A DNA stretch of 64,000 nucleotides from Methylovirgula sp. 4M-Z18 (GCF_037890675.1 NZ_CP149575.1:62001-126000), one strand, 5' to 3'. Positions 1 to 9,489 are shown, counted from the first letter of the stretch. The notes: generated by a model not told the origin, from the sequence alone. Numbers and translations: made by a program.

Positions 1-2
1 AT

Positions 3-455
3 CTTGCTGTGGCGCAGGCCGATCTGGAGACCGCGCGCCTCAATCTTGGCTACACGGAAGTGCGCGCGCCCATCGACGGTTATATTGGCAACCGCGCCGC
101 TCGCGTCGGCGCTTATGTCGCGGATGGCGGCTATCTCCTCACCATCATTCCCTCGAGCGGGTTGTGGATCGACGCCAATTTCAAGGAAGACCAGCTTGAG
201 CGCATGAAGCCGGGCCAGAGCACTATGGTGGTTGCCGATGTCGCACCGGGCCACACGCTGCAAGGCCACGTCGTCAGCGTCGCGCCCGCGACGGGTGCGG
301 TCTTCAGCGTCATCCCGCCCGAGAACGCAACCGGTAATTTCACCAAGATTGTCCAGCGTGTGCCCGTCCGCATCGTGATCGACGGGGCTTCTGCCGCCGG
401 CACCCTAAGACCTGGTCTGTCGACGACAGTCACTGTCGATGTCCGGCCACAGTGA
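3..455 (+). CDS. EmrA/HlyD-type membrane fusion protein, C-terminal part
   Basis: The reading frame is open from the first bases, so the gene enters from the left and only its last ~150 residues are visible. They contain the end of the alpha-helical hairpin, the barrel-sandwich (lipoyl-like) segment beginning VRAPIDGYIG, and the beta-barrel stretch with FKEDQLERMKPGQ. This is the usual C-terminal layout of EmrA/HlyD periplasmic adaptors, which link an inner-membrane transporter to an outer-membrane channel. The stop overlaps the start of the next gene, an EmrB-like MFS transporter, by 4 nt, so the two are translationally coupled. The family call is firm. The substrate is unknown. Confidence 0.9.
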   Translation, partial: LAVAQADLETARLNLGYTEVRAPIDGYIGNRAARVGAYVADGGYLLTIIPSSGLWIDANFKEDQLERMKPGQSTMVVADVAPGHTLQGHVVSVAPATGAVFSVIPPENATGNFTKIVQRVPVRIVIDGASAAGTLRPGLSTTVTVDVRPQ

Positions 456-2035
456 AGGCAGGATCGGCCTTGCCCAATGATGACGCCTCCGCGAGCTGGC
501 TGAGAAGCCTCATTCCCTTTGTGGTCATGTGCGTGGGGATGTTTATCGCACTTCTCGACATCCAGATCGTCGCCTCCTCGCTTCAGGATATCGGCGGCGG
601 CCTGTCGGCGGCACAGGACCAGATCAGTTGGGTGCAGACGGCCTATCTCATCGCTGAAATCATCATGATCCCGCTGTCGGGCTGGCTGACCCGTGTGTTC
701 TCGACGCGCTGGCTGTTCACGGCCTCCGCCGCGGGCTTCACCTTAGCCAGCCTCTTGTGCGGCCTGGCCTGGAATATCGAGAGCATGATCGTGTTCCGGG
801 CCTTGCAGGGCTTGCTCGGCGCCTCGATGATCCCGACCGTATTCACCTCCTCTTTCCACTATTTTCAGGGACCACGGCGCGTCTATTCCGCTGCGGTGAT
901 CGGGACGATCGCCTCTGTGGCGCCGACGCTCGGGCCGGTGATCGGCGGCTGGATTACAGACACGCTGAATTGGCATTGGCTGTTCTATGTCAATCTGGTG
1001 CCGGGCACCGCCATCACCGTGCTGATCCCGATGATGGTGCGGATCGACGAGCCTAATCTCAAGCTGTTGCGGGAAGCCGATTATCCGGGCATCGGGCTGA
1101 TGGCAATTTTCCTCGGCACGCTCGAATATGTGCTGGAAGAGGGGACGCGCTGGAACTGGTTCGACGACGAGACGATCCGGATCTGCGCTTGGGTAGCTGG
1201 GATTTCCGGCATGTTGTTCGTCATCCGCAGCCTTACCTTCGCGCGTCCGGTTGTCGATTTGCGCGCGCTCACCAACCGCAACTTCCTGCTCGGCTGCATC
1301 CTTTCCTTCATCACCGGCATCGGCATCTTTTCGACCATCTATCTGACACCGCTGTTCCTTGGCTATGTTCGCGGCTTCAGCGCCTGGCAGACGGGCGTCG
1401 CGATCTTCTCCACCGGCGCAGCTTCCATGATCGGCGTGCCAGCCTGCATCCTTCTCGCCCGCCGTTTCGATACGCGCTGGCTGATGATGGCCGGGCTCGC
1501 TTCCTTCGGCGCGGCAATGTGGAGCTACAGTTTCATCACCCATGATTGGGGCGGCGACCAGCTCTTCTTGCCGCAGGTATTGCGCGGCCTGCCGCAGGTC
1601 TTCGCCGTAGCGCCGAGCGTGACGCTGGGTCTTGGCAGCCTACCGCCGGAGCGGCTGAAATATGCGAGCGGCCTGTTCAATATGATGCGCAACCTCGGCG
1701 GAGCGGTGGGCATCGCGGCCTGCGGCGCCATCCTCAATGTGCGGACCAATTTCCACTTTCTGGCGATCGCTTCGAACCTGACCCCCGCGAACGGCACTAT
1801 GGGACGGCTGGTCGATACGGTGGCTGAACGCTACCATGCGGCGCCCGGCAGCGTCGAGGCCGGTCATGTCGCAGCCCTCAAGCAATTATGGGCGCTCGCC
1901 TATCGCGAAGCCTCGACGATGGCCTATGCCGACGCCTTCCTGGCCATCATGATTGCCTTCGTGGTCGCGACCATGCTGGTGCCCTTCATGCGCAACGTCG
2001 CCCCGCCCAAGAAACCACCGGCGGACGCCCATTGA
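452..2035 (+). CDS. EmrB/QacA-type MFS multidrug transporter (DHA2, 14 TM)
   Basis: This 527-aa inner-membrane proton/drug antiporter starts at a GTG that overlaps the upstream emrA-like stop (GTGA). Alternating hydrophobic segments fit the 14-helix DHA2 fold. Recognisable features are the N-terminal ALLDIQIVASSLQDI helix, WVQTAYLIAEIIMIPLSGWL, and the motif-C-like stretch TLGPVIGGWITD followed by NWHWLFYVNLVPG. Paired with its adaptor it should export hydrophobic drugs or organic acids across both membranes. It is full length for the family. Downstream sequence is soon interrupted by insertion elements, so any outer-membrane partner or regulator would lie left of the window. Confidence 0.92.
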   Translation: MKAGSALPNDDASASWLRSLIPFVVMCVGMFIALLDIQIVASSLQDIGGGLSAAQDQISWVQTAYLIAEIIMIPLSGWLTRVFSTRWLFTASAAGFTLASLLCGLAWNIESMIVFRALQGLLGASMIPTVFTSSFHYFQGPRRVYSAAVIGTIASVAPTLGPVIGGWITDTLNWHWLFYVNLVPGTAITVLIPMMVRIDEPNLKLLREADYPGIGLMAIFLGTLEYVLEEGTRWNWFDDETIRICAWVAGISGMLFVIRSLTFARPVVDLRALTNRNFLLGCILSFITGIGIFSTIYLTPLFLGYVRGFSAWQTGVAIFSTGAASMIGVPACILLARRFDTRWLMMAGLASFGAAMWSYSFITHDWGGDQLFLPQVLRGLPQVFAVAPSVTLGLGSLPPERLKYASGLFNMMRNLGGAVGIAACGAILNVRTNFHFLAIASNLTPANGTMGRLVDTVAERYHAAPGSVEAGHVAALKQLWALAYREASTMAYADAFLAIMIAFVVATMLVPFMRNVAPPKKPPADAH

Positions 2036-2074
2036 CGGATAGATGATGGCGTCAAGGGGACAAGCAGCGCCGGC

Positions 2075-2101
2075 GGTTTTGTTGCAAAGATTTTGTTTAT
2101 G
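2075..2101 (+). repeat. Left end of an IS6-family element (IS-A)
   Basis: The stretch begins GGTTTTGTTGCAAAGATTTT and resembles the GGxTTTGTTGCA ends of the IS6 family. It lies 33 bp before an IS6-type transposase start at 2134. A near-identical 27-bp copy (2 mismatches) occurs alone at 31525-31551. The matching right end is missing because a second element cuts the transposase at 2431. Confidence 0.7.
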
Positions 2102-2133
2102 CACGGGGCTTACGAGTAAGCGGGATCAATCTC

Positions 2134-2431
2134 GTGAGGTTTCTCGTGTTCAAAGGCCGACATTTCGATCGTTCCGTGATCCTTCTTTGCGTGCGCTGGT
2201 ATCTGGCTCACAATCTCAGCCTCCGCGACGCGAAGGAAATGATGACTGAACGCGGGTTGACCATCGACCATTCAACGATCCACCGCTGGATCATCCATTA
2301 TTCGTTGCGACTTCTCGAGCTGTTCAACCGCCGCAAACGCAAACGCGCCGCGTCCAGAAAGTGGCATGTCGATGAAACCTACATAAAGGTGCGCGGAACA
2401 TGGATGTATTTGTATCGCGCCATCGACAGCG
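2134..2431 (+). pseudogene. IS6-family transposase, N-terminal fragment (IS-A)
   Basis: The first ~99 codons encode an IS6 transposase N-terminus: the HTH-like region (SLRDAKEMMTERGLTIDHST, IHRWI) and the start of the catalytic core (KWHVDETYIKVRGTWMYLYR, with the first catalytic Asp). Homology stops at RAIDSG, exactly where the inverted repeat of a second element starts. The frame stays open and runs into the second transposase, giving one 349-codon ORF that is an insertion artefact rather than a natural protein. The C-terminal half of this first transposase is not found nearby. Confidence 0.85.
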
Positions 2432-3237
2432 GGGGATGTCACGTTAACGGGCGAGTAGGGATGGGCATGCCAAGTCGGAACTATGAACATACCGACCGTG
2501 AACTACAAGCGAACCGCTTCCCGCCGCAGATCATCGCCCACGCGGTTTGGCTTCATTTCCGTTTCCCTTTGAGCTTGCGCCTGGCCGAGGAAATGCTGTT
2601 GGAACGTGGTGTTGTTGTATCCTACGAAACGATCCGGCGCTGGGCTATGAAATTCGGTCCCGATTACGCCCGGCGCGCGCGACGTAACGCACCAAGCCGC
2701 CTTGATATCTGGTATCTTGATGAGGTCGTTATCACCATCAATGGCGAGAAACGCTATCTGTGGCAGGCTGTTGACCACGAAGGATACGTGCTCGACGAAA
2801 TCGTGCAAATCCACCGCAACACCAAGGCTGCTCGGCGATTGCTGACAAGACTGTTGCGAAAGCAGGGATGCGCTCCAAAGCGAATTATAACCGACAAACT
2901 CGGTTCCTACGCTGCCGCCAGGCGCGAGCTCATGTCGAAGGTCGAGCATCGCCAACATAAACGCTTAAATAATCGCGCGGAGAACTCCCATGTGCCCATC
3001 AGAAGGCGAGAGCGAATGATGCAGGGCTTTCGATCGTGGCCGGGACTGCCACGGTTCGTCTCGACTTTCTCCGCCGTCCGAAATCATTTCGTCCCGTCTC
3101 ATACTCAACGCTCCGCACTCTCAACCCACCTTCGTCGCCTCTCGGCGATGATGCAGTGGAAATCCGTCACAGGTGCAGCTTGATAATTGATCCCTGCAGT
3201 ACCGTTGCGTCTAGTCACAAGTTACCGTGACATCGCC
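2432..3237 (+). mobile_element. IS6-family insertion sequence (IS-B), nested in IS-A
   Basis: The element is bounded by imperfect 17-bp inverted repeats: GGGGATGTCACGTTAAC at 2432-2448, and the reverse complement of GGCGATGTCACGGTAAC at 3221-3237 (15 of 17 identical). It is ~806 bp with a single transposase gene, typical for IS6. The 8-bp flanks (CGACAGCG and ATCTGAAG) do not match, so no target duplication is visible. Together with the missing second half of IS-A, this suggests a deletion or recombination on the right side after insertion. Confidence 0.8.
2461..3183 (+). CDS. IS6-family DDE transposase (IS-B)
   Basis: The predicted 240-aa transposase starts at ATG 2461 inside IS-B. It has the IS6 pattern: N-terminal HTH region (RLAEEMLLERGVVVSYETIR), first catalytic Asp in DIWYLDEVVITINGEKRYLW, second in IITDKLGSY, and catalytic Glu in NNRAENSHVPIRRRERMMQG. 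The same frame continues upstream into the IS-A fragment without a stop, so translation could also begin at 2134 and give a chimeric protein. Length and motifs suggest the element's own product is intact. Confidence 0.88.
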   Translation: MGMPSRNYEHTDRELQANRFPPQIIAHAVWLHFRFPLSLRLAEEMLLERGVVVSYETIRRWAMKFGPDYARRARRNAPSRLDIWYLDEVVITINGEKRYLWQAVDHEGYVLDEIVQIHRNTKAARRLLTRLLRKQGCAPKRIITDKLGSYAAARRELMSKVEHRQHKRLNNRAENSHVPIRRRERMMQGFRSWPGLPRFVSTFSAVRNHFVPSHTQRSALSTHLRRLSAMMQWKSVTGAA

Positions 3238-3385
3238 ATCTGAAGAGGAGGGACTATACAGCCGCTGGAGTGCAGGAGCCGTCCATCCCATCACCTTCAC
3301 CTGCGACGGCGCACCATCTCAATGTTGGTGTCGGTCGAGCTGAACTCGTCGGTTCCAGATGTCTGAAGATGGCTTTCCATAGGCT

Positions 3386-4378
3386 CTAGAGCGTTAGGGT
3401 CGCCGAACTAGAAGTCGAAAACCTCCGACGATATTCTCCCGGCGACAAGCCGACGATGCGATGAAAAAGCCGCCGGAAAGCGCCAGCATCTTCATATCCC
3501 ACGGACCAGGCGACCTGATCGATGGACCGTTTCGTAAACTCTAGCAATTCGCGCGCTTTGCCGATCCGCACGTGCTGGCAGTACTCGATTGGTGTGAGGC
3601 CCGTCGCCGTCTTGAAGCGGCGGAGGAAGGTCCGCTCCTCCATACCTGCGGACATCGCGATCGCACTGATGATGACTTCGCGCGCGCCTGTGGCCTGTAG
3701 CCAATGCTGGACCTTGAGAATGCTTTCGTCACCATGGTTCAGTTGCGGTGCGAAGCTGCTATAGTAGCTCTGTTCACGTCCCGCAGGATCGATCAGCAGA
3801 AAGCGGGCGGTTTCGAGCATAATGGTCGGACCGTAGAGGCGATCGACGAGCCGCATCCCAAGATCAGTCCAAGCCATCAGACCTCCGGCCGTGATGATCT
3901 CCCCGTCCTCGACAACGATCTTGTCAGCCTCAAGGCGCACATCCGGAAAGCTTTGATGAAAGGCGTCGACGAAAGACCAATGCGTCGTCACCGGCCGGCC
4001 CCGAAGCAGGTCGGTAGCCGCCAGTATGAAAACGCCGCCGCAGTTCGCTGCGAGTGTTGCGCCAGCGGCATGAAGTTCACGCAGCCAAAGGGCGTAGGGG
4101 GCAGCTTCAACGCGACCCGGGGGCCCCGTCACTCGGCCAGGAACGATCACGATATCTGGCCGACCCTTATGACTTGGATCGCTGTCAAAAGTGCGAGTGA
4201 AACGACCCCCTTCCATTGTCCAGTGACTGATCCGCAGTTGGGGACCGCCACGATCCTCGGAGAAGCGGGCGGCGATCTGCAACAGATCGGTCATTCCGTG
4301 GACCATAGCCAGCTGACAGTCGGGGTAGAGGAGAATTCCTATCTCCGCTTTGGGCTGCTGGTCTTGATCACGTCGCAT
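3386..4378 (-). CDS. GlxA-family transcriptional regulator (DJ-1/PfpI domain plus AraC HTH)
   Basis: The ~330-aa regulator uses ATG 4378. A longer TTG-started form to 4435 is less likely. Residues ~10-190 form a class I glutamine amidotransferase-like (DJ-1/PfpI) domain with the elbow AANCGGVFILAATDLLRGR. Residues ~225-325 hold two AraC-type helix-turn-helix motifs (AIAMSAGMEERTFLRRFK and QVAWSVGYEDAGAFRRLF). Members regulate catabolic genes, for example carnitine, arginine or choline-related ones, by sensing a small ligand. The gene is divergent from the large ATPase regulator across ~260 bp, which may be a shared control region. The target is unknown. Confidence 0.88.
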   Translation of the reverse strand: MRRDQDQQPKAEIGILLYPDCQLAMVHGMTDLLQIAARFSEDRGGPQLRISHWTMEGGRFTRTFDSDPSHKGRPDIVIVPGRVTGPPGRVEAAPYALWLRELHAAGATLAANCGGVFILAATDLLRGRPVTTHWSFVDAFHQSFPDVRLEADKIVVEDGEIITAGGLMAWTDLGMRLVDRLYGPTIMLETARFLLIDPAGREQSYYSSFAPQLNHGDESILKVQHWLQATGAREVIISAIAMSAGMEERTFLRRFKTATGLTPIEYCQHVRIGKARELLEFTKRSIDQVAWSVGYEDAGAFRRLFHRIVGLSPGEYRRRFSTSSSATLTL

Positions 4379-4641
4379 CGGTTCCACCGGAGCTGTCGGA
4401 TTCGGCGCGCAGAAAGTCGGAAGCGCCAATCCCAATCCTGCCCGATGAGATGTAAAGCTTCAATACCCGGTGGAATTGATCCGTCGGATTCCGAAGCCTT
4501 CCGGAAGTGGGCATGGCAGCCGCCAGGCGTCAACAATGAACAATAAAAGCCTTCCTTCATGAGCGGCAAATTCATGATGAAGCGACTGTTAATCGTCGGG
4601 AATTCCTGAGAATAGGGCAAGGTCCATCAGCGGGGAGCCAC

Positions 4642-7470
4642 GTGACCACATCTTCTGACGAGACACCGAAGGAGGTCAAAGAGGACGGTCGATCCGAATG
4701 CTTCGCATTCGGCAGCGTACACCTGGATCCTAGCACTCGCTCGCTCTCGGTCCAAGGAGTCGAGCTCCGGATCAGCGATCGGGCGTTCGACATACTGACC
4801 GTGCTGGTCGAGCGAGCGGGAGAGATCATCGACAAGTCGACGTTGTTTGCGGCGGCGTGGCCAAACGCTGTCGTTGAAGAAAGCAATCTACGCGTCCAGA
4901 TTGCGCATCTCAACAAAGCCCTCAAAGCTGATGGTGATGCACGTCTAATACAAAATATACCTGGTCGAGGTTATCGGTTCGCCGGAGCGGCGCGGCGAAT
5001 ATCCCGATCCCAGATGCCCGATCCAGGCCCAGGTCCCGTGGCTCCCGATACCTCATCGATTATCGGCCGTCACGAGGATCTAGATCGTCTTTCCGCCCTC
5101 GTCGTGAAGCACAAATTTATTACGATTACGGGTACCGGTGGAATCGGCAAAACCACTGTCGCCCTTGCATTGCTAAATCGGATTCGAATGCACTATCCTG
5201 ACGGAGGCTTTCTCATTGACGTTGCGCCTCTGGAACGATCATCGTTGGTAGCGGAGCACGTTGCATCTATTCTGCAGGTTCCAACCGCTGAGGCGCAAGC
5301 ACTCGAAGGGCTCGTCCGATATCTGAAAGGGCGGAGTGCCCTGCTTGTTCTGGACAACTGCGAGCATGTGATTGAGGCGACTGCGAGGATCGCCGAGACG
5401 ATCGCAAGTCAAGCGCCGCACGTGCATATTCTTGCCACGAGCCGTGAACCAATGAGAGCACGCGGTGAGTGGGTATTTCCGCTTGCTCCTCTCACGACAC
5501 CACCACTTTCGAAGGCGATGACGTCTGAAGAAGTGATGCGGTATCCCTCGGCTTTACTGCTTCGAGAGCGTGCCATAGCTGCCGGTTGGAGCTTTGACCT
5601 AGTTGACGGAGACGCTTCTTCCGTCGCGGAGGTCTGCATAAAGCTCGATGGTTTGCCCTTGGCATTGGAGCTAGCTGCAGTCAGGGTTCCATCGCTTGGA
5701 CTGAGGACTGTTGCAGAGCGTCTCGATGATCGATTCGATTTTCTTATCAAAGGGCGTCGGACCGCGGATCACCGGCACCAGACCCTCTCTGCACTCATCG
5801 ACTGGAGCTACGAGACGCTCGTGGAACCGAGCCGGAAGATCTGGCGGCGCATCGCCTGTTTTGCGGGCAGCTTTTCACTAGACGACGCCGTGCATGTCGC
5901 GAGCCTCGAATCCAAGACCGAGGCCTCGGTTCTCGACGCGCTTGACGATCTCGTCGGGAAGTCGCTGCTCATGGTGGAGCAGGTGCCGGGCGTATCACAG
6001 CACCGCTTCCGATTGCTCGAGACGATGCGCCTGTACGCATACAGTCGATTGGTCGAAAGCGGCGAGGAACAATCCATACGTCAGCGTCTTGCGGTCTATC
6101 TTCTCGAGAAGCTGGGGTCGGTCGGTAGTGACTGGGACGTTGATGAAGTGGCGAACTGGGCACCCCACGTAGCCGACATCCGCAAGGCGCTGGAGTGGGG
6201 CTTTTCGCCCACAGGTGATGCCGGAATCGCGATACAGTTAATCGCCAATTCGGCGCCGCTTTGGTTCAAGATGCTGCTCGCCTCGGAACTTAGGGTACAT
6301 CTTGAGCGCGCCCGCGAGGCCTTGCGCGATCGTTCGGATATTGATGACCTGGTTAGTGCGAAGCTCCACCTTGCTCTGGGGCATGCCATCTTTCACACGC
6401 GCGGCCCGCAGGCTTCAGTTGAAGAGACGCTCCGCGCCGGGCTGGCTTCGGCCGCGCATGGGAACCACGTGTCTCAGCAGCTTCAGATCTTATGGTCGCT
6501 CTACGGAAACGAGCTCGTCCTGGGAAACTATGAGGGCGTTCAGCGGAACGCCCAGGAATTCTATGAGGTCGCTGCGCGCAACAATGATCCAATGTCGTTT
6601 CTGACTGCGCACCGCATGGCCTCACTCGGAAATCATCTTTCGGGCCGATTGAAATCGGCGCTGAAAGAGGCAAGGAATGCGCTACACTCTCCTATGGCAG
6701 AAGCGGGCACCGCGAACAGCCGCCGCGACTTCCTTTATCAGCTTAAGCTTTACGACCACGAGGTTGCGTCGAGGACACACTTGGCGCGCACGTTATGGAT
6801 CTTGGGCAAACCAGATGAAGCGTTTGAGGAATGCCAAGCTGCCACTGAACGCGCTCAGCGGATAGGTCAGACTTTTGCGATCGGCTACTCCTTAGTCTGT
6901 GGGACTTGCCCGATTTCCTTTTGGCGAGGTGATCTTGCGTCCGCGTCACGTTATGTCGAGTTGCTAGCAGAGGTGACTGCGGGTGCCGGCATTAACGTAT
7001 GGCGGATCGGCGGTCATATGTTCGCTAGGGCGCTTGATCAGCTGAATGGTGTCTCAGTGATCAGGGACGGCGACGACAACCTGCCACTTGCGGCGTTTTA
7101 TGCTGATACGGTGAGCACGCTCGATCCTATGTTGCTCGATGAAACCGCCGCAGCGCGTGCAAACGGGGGAGAAATAACGTGGTGTACCGCCGAGATCTTG
7201 CGCGCCATGGGAGAGCGCCTTCTTCTTGAACAGGGCGCTGTCGCTACATCCGCTGCAAGACTCCTCTTCTGGCGGGGCCACGCAATTGCCAGTGTACAGG
7301 GCGCGCTTGCCTGGCAACTTCGCTGCGCGACTAGTCTTGCACGATCGTGTGCAGGCGGGCCCATGCATGCTGAGAGCCGACAAATACTCAGCAACGCGTA
7401 TGATGCCTTCGACCAAGGAATGGATACGCGCGACCTTCGTTTGGCTGCGGAGCTCCTCAACACAGGCTAA
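4642..7470 (+). CDS. Winged-helix, STAND-type ATPase regulator with helical-repeat C-terminus (942 aa)
   Basis: The gene starts at a GTG. Residues ~20-117 are an OmpR/CadC-type winged helix (ends QNIPGRGYRFAGAARR). Next comes an NB-ARC/STAND-like NTPase with Walker A GTGGIGKTT near residue 163, a Walker B-like LLVLDNCEHV, a sensor-like ILATSREPM and the GLPLALELAA motif. The C-terminal ~450 residues are helical and resemble TPR or bacterial transcriptional activator repeats. Such proteins act as one-component cytoplasmic activators that oligomerise with ATP and an inducer. The adjacent downstream hydrolase gene, with a direct repeat in front of it, is the obvious target candidate. No membrane segment is evident, unlike CadC itself. 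Confidence 0.9.
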   Translation: MTTSSDETPKEVKEDGRSECFAFGSVHLDPSTRSLSVQGVELRISDRAFDILTVLVERAGEIIDKSTLFAAAWPNAVVEESNLRVQIAHLNKALKADGDARLIQNIPGRGYRFAGAARRISRSQMPDPGPGPVAPDTSSIIGRHEDLDRLSALVVKHKFITITGTGGIGKTTVALALLNRIRMHYPDGGFLIDVAPLERSSLVAEHVASILQVPTAEAQALEGLVRYLKGRSALLVLDNCEHVIEATARIAETIASQAPHVHILATSREPMRARGEWVFPLAPLTTPPLSKAMTSEEVMRYPSALLLRERAIAAGWSFDLVDGDASSVAEVCIKLDGLPLALELAAVRVPSLGLRTVAERLDDRFDFLIKGRRTADHRHQTLSALIDWSYETLVEPSRKIWRRIACFAGSFSLDDAVHVASLESKTEASVLDALDDLVGKSLLMVEQVPGVSQHRFRLLETMRLYAYSRLVESGEEQSIRQRLAVYLLEKLGSVGSDWDVDEVANWAPHVADIRKALEWGFSPTGDAGIAIQLIANSAPLWFKMLLASELRVHLERAREALRDRSDIDDLVSAKLHLALGHAIFHTRGPQASVEETLRAGLASAAHGNHVSQQLQILWSLYGNELVLGNYEGVQRNAQEFYEVAARNNDPMSFLTAHRMASLGNHLSGRLKSALKEARNALHSPMAEAGTANSRRDFLYQLKLYDHEVASRTHLARTLWILGKPDEAFEECQAATERAQRIGQTFAIGYSLVCGTCPISFWRGDLASASRYVELLAEVTAGAGINVWRIGGHMFARALDQLNGVSVIRDGDDNLPLAAFYADTVSTLDPMLLDETAAARANGGEITWCTAEILRAMGERLLLEQGAVATSAARLLFWRGHAIASVQGALAWQLRCATSLARSCAGGPMHAESRQILSNAYDAFDQGMDTRDLRLAAELLNTG

Positions 7471-7501
7471 ATAAACCGGATGCTTCTGCGCAGTCGCCCC
7501 T

Positions 7502-7530
7502 GATTCACACGTTTTCCCGACGATTCACAC
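7502..7530 (+). promoter_or_regulatory. 20-bp-spaced direct repeat upstream of the hydrolase gene
   Basis: GATTCACAC occurs at 7502-7510 and again at 7522-7530, exactly 20 bp apart start to start, i.e. two helical turns. It lies between the winged-helix ATPase gene and the hydrolase gene. OmpR-type winged helices typically bind tandem direct repeats, so this could be the operator of the upstream regulator. This is an inference from position and spacing. Confidence 0.4.
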
Positions 7531-7651
7531 CCATTTGCCCAAGCATTGTGTAAGGTCTTGATCGCACTTGCGATCCGGGCGTGGAGGACGTGTGACGTCG
7601 AGGCCGACCAGCCGGCTCGGCCATGGCCACTTTATCGGGAGGAGGATGGAA

Positions 7652-8623
7652 ATGCCAAGTATCAACCAGTTTCCGGATTGCTCACGCCGGGACGTGATGC
7701 TCGCAGGGGCCACCGGCATAGCGGCGCTATGCTTCTCATTCGAAGTTTTAGCGCAAACCACCCCTCAACCCGTCAAACAAGGAGCCGCAGCGATGGACAC
7801 GATTACCACAAAGGATGGCACAATCATCTTCTTCAAGGATTGGGGGCCGAAGGATGCGCAACCCATCGTGTTCCATCACGGGTGGCCGCTCAGCGGGGAC
7901 GACTGGGACGCCCAGATGATGTTCTTTCTCGGCCAAGGATATCGCGTGATCGCGCACGATCGGCGCGGTCACGGTCGGTCGACCCAGACCTGGACCGGCA
8001 ATGAGATGAACACCTACGCCGAAGATGTGGCGGCGCTTGCCGCGGCGCTCAATCTTAAGGGCGCAATCCATGTTGGGCACTCGACGGGCGGTGGGGAGGT
8101 CGCGCGTTATGTCGCGAGGGCTGAGCCGGGAAGGGTCTCGAAGGCCGTGCTGATCAGCGCAGTGCCTCCGATCATGGTCAAGAGCCCGAGCAACCCCGGC
8201 GGTCTGCCGATTGAGGTGCTTGACGGCTTCCGCAAGGCCTTCGTCGAGAATCGAGCCCAGTTTTTCTATGACGTGCCTGCCGGCCCGTTCTACGGCTTCA
8301 ACCGTCCCGGCGCGAAGGTCAGCCAAGGCGTTATCTGGAACTGGTGGCGCCAGGGCATGATGGGTGGGGCCAAGGCTCATTACGACTGTATCAAGGCGTT
8401 CTCGGAGACCGACTTCACCGAGGATCTGAAGAAGATCGAGGTTCCTACGCTGGTGATGCACGGCGAGGACGATCAGATCGTGCCTTTCGCCGACGCCGGT
8501 CCGCTTTCCGCTAAGCTGCTGAAGAAGCCCACGACCAAGTTTTACCCCGGGCTGCCGCATGGTATGTGCACCACACATCCCGACATCATCAACAACGACC
8601 TGCTTGCCTTCATCAAGGCATAA
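7652..8623 (+). CDS. Tat-exported alpha/beta hydrolase, non-haem chloroperoxidase-like
   Basis: ATG 7652 is chosen because GGGAGGAGG at 7637-7645 is well spaced in front of it. The ~323-aa product has a twin-arginine signal ([20 protein letters not shown]) ending near a VLAQ cleavage site, then an alpha/beta hydrolase fold. Visible catalytic elements are the oxyanion stretch [11 protein letters not shown], the nucleophile elbow GHSTGGGEV, the acid in [11 protein letters not shown] and the His in [11 protein letters not shown]. Closest family by eye is the cofactor-free chloroperoxidase/esterase group. A Tat signal is unusual there and implies periplasmic location. It may be controlled by the upstream regulator. 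Confidence 0.88.
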   Translation: MPSINQFPDCSRRDVMLAGATGIAALCFSFEVLAQTTPQPVKQGAAAMDTITTKDGTIIFFKDWGPKDAQPIVFHHGWPLSGDDWDAQMMFFLGQGYRVIAHDRRGHGRSTQTWTGNEMNTYAEDVAALAAALNLKGAIHVGHSTGGGEVARYVARAEPGRVSKAVLISAVPPIMVKSPSNPGGLPIEVLDGFRKAFVENRAQFFYDVPAGPFYGFNRPGAKVSQGVIWNWWRQGMMGGAKAHYDCIKAFSETDFTEDLKKIEVPTLVMHGEDDQIVPFADAGPLSAKLLKKPTTKFYPGLPHGMCTTHPDIINNDLLAFIKA

Positions 8624-8643
8624 ACGCCTCCCAAGACTAGCCG

Positions 8644-8679
8644 GATCGTTCTTACTCCGCGTCGCGAGAGCGAACGATC
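8644..8679 (+). terminator. Inverted repeat after the hydrolase gene
   Basis: GATCGTTC (8644-8651) pairs with GAACGATC (8672-8679) across a 20-nt, partly self-complementary loop. It lies 20 bp after the stop and before the dienelactone hydrolase gene. There is no T run, so termination is uncertain and it may instead be a protein-binding site. Confidence 0.3.
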
Positions 8680-8790
8680 GTCCAAGCCATCGTTGCTCTC
8701 CGGCTGTGGTTCGTTAGCGAGCAGACCTGCGGCCCATAATCGGCCACATCAAAAGAATCTTCGCCCAAGACAACCTATCGGGAGCGCACC

Positions 8791-9489
8791 ATGGAAAATC
8801 ACTTAGACATCAAGTCTTCGAATGGGACATTCGGCGCCTACATAGCGCGGCCGGTCCAACGACCCGCGCCGGCCGTGGTCGTTCTCCAGGAGCTATTTGG
8901 CGTCAACACCGACATCCGCGCGACCTGCGATGAGCTGGCAACTCAAGGTTTCGTCGCAGTTGCGCCCGACCTTTTCTGGCGTCAGGAGCCGGGAGTCGAT
9001 CTTAGCGTTACGTCCGACACCGATTGGCAACATGGCCTCCGACTCTATCAGGCCTATGACCGAGATGCTGGCGTCGGGGACATCAGGGACACGATTGATG
9101 CTGCGGGCAAGCTATCCGACTGCACCGGCAAGGTTGCTGTCCTCGGCTATTGTCTCGGCGCGCTCATGGCTTTTTTGACGGCCGCGCGCCATGGTGGGGT
9201 TGATGCCGTTGTCGCCTATCACGGCGGCGACACCGAGAAATATCTCGACGAAACCGGCGGCATTCGTGCGCCACTGCTCATGCATCTGGCAGAGGAAGAC
9301 GAATACATTTCCAAGCCGGCGCAAGCCGAGATCAAGGCGGCGCTCGCGAGCAAACCGAACGCGACGGTCTACAGCTACCCGGGTCAGAACCACGCCTTTT
9401 CGCGACACAATGGAAGACACTATAACGCTGCGGCAGCGGCGCTTGCACACAATCGGACATACGAGTTCCTGCACCAAAAACTGCAGTAA
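8791..9489 (+). CDS. Dienelactone hydrolase family protein
   Basis: The 232-aa cytosolic alpha/beta hydrolase has the dienelactone hydrolase layout: N-terminal VVLQELFGVN, the Cys nucleophile elbow VLGYCLGALMAF, an acid in HLAEEDEYIS, and the His in GQNHAFSRHNGRHYN. The family cleaves dienelactones in chloroaromatic degradation, but many members have other ester or lactone substrates. It lies 167 bp after the Tat-exported hydrolase on the same strand. The pairing suggests a small detoxification or ester-breakdown cluster under the large ATPase regulator. The family is certain and the substrate is not known. Confidence 0.9.
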   Translation: MENHLDIKSSNGTFGAYIARPVQRPAPAVVVLQELFGVNTDIRATCDELATQGFVAVAPDLFWRQEPGVDLSVTSDTDWQHGLRLYQAYDRDAGVGDIRDTIDAAGKLSDCTGKVAVLGYCLGALMAFLTAARHGGVDAVVAYHGGDTEKYLDETGGIRAPLLMHLAEEDEYISKPAQAEIKAALASKPNATVYSYPGQNHAFSRHNGRHYNAAAAALAHNRTYEFLHQKLQ

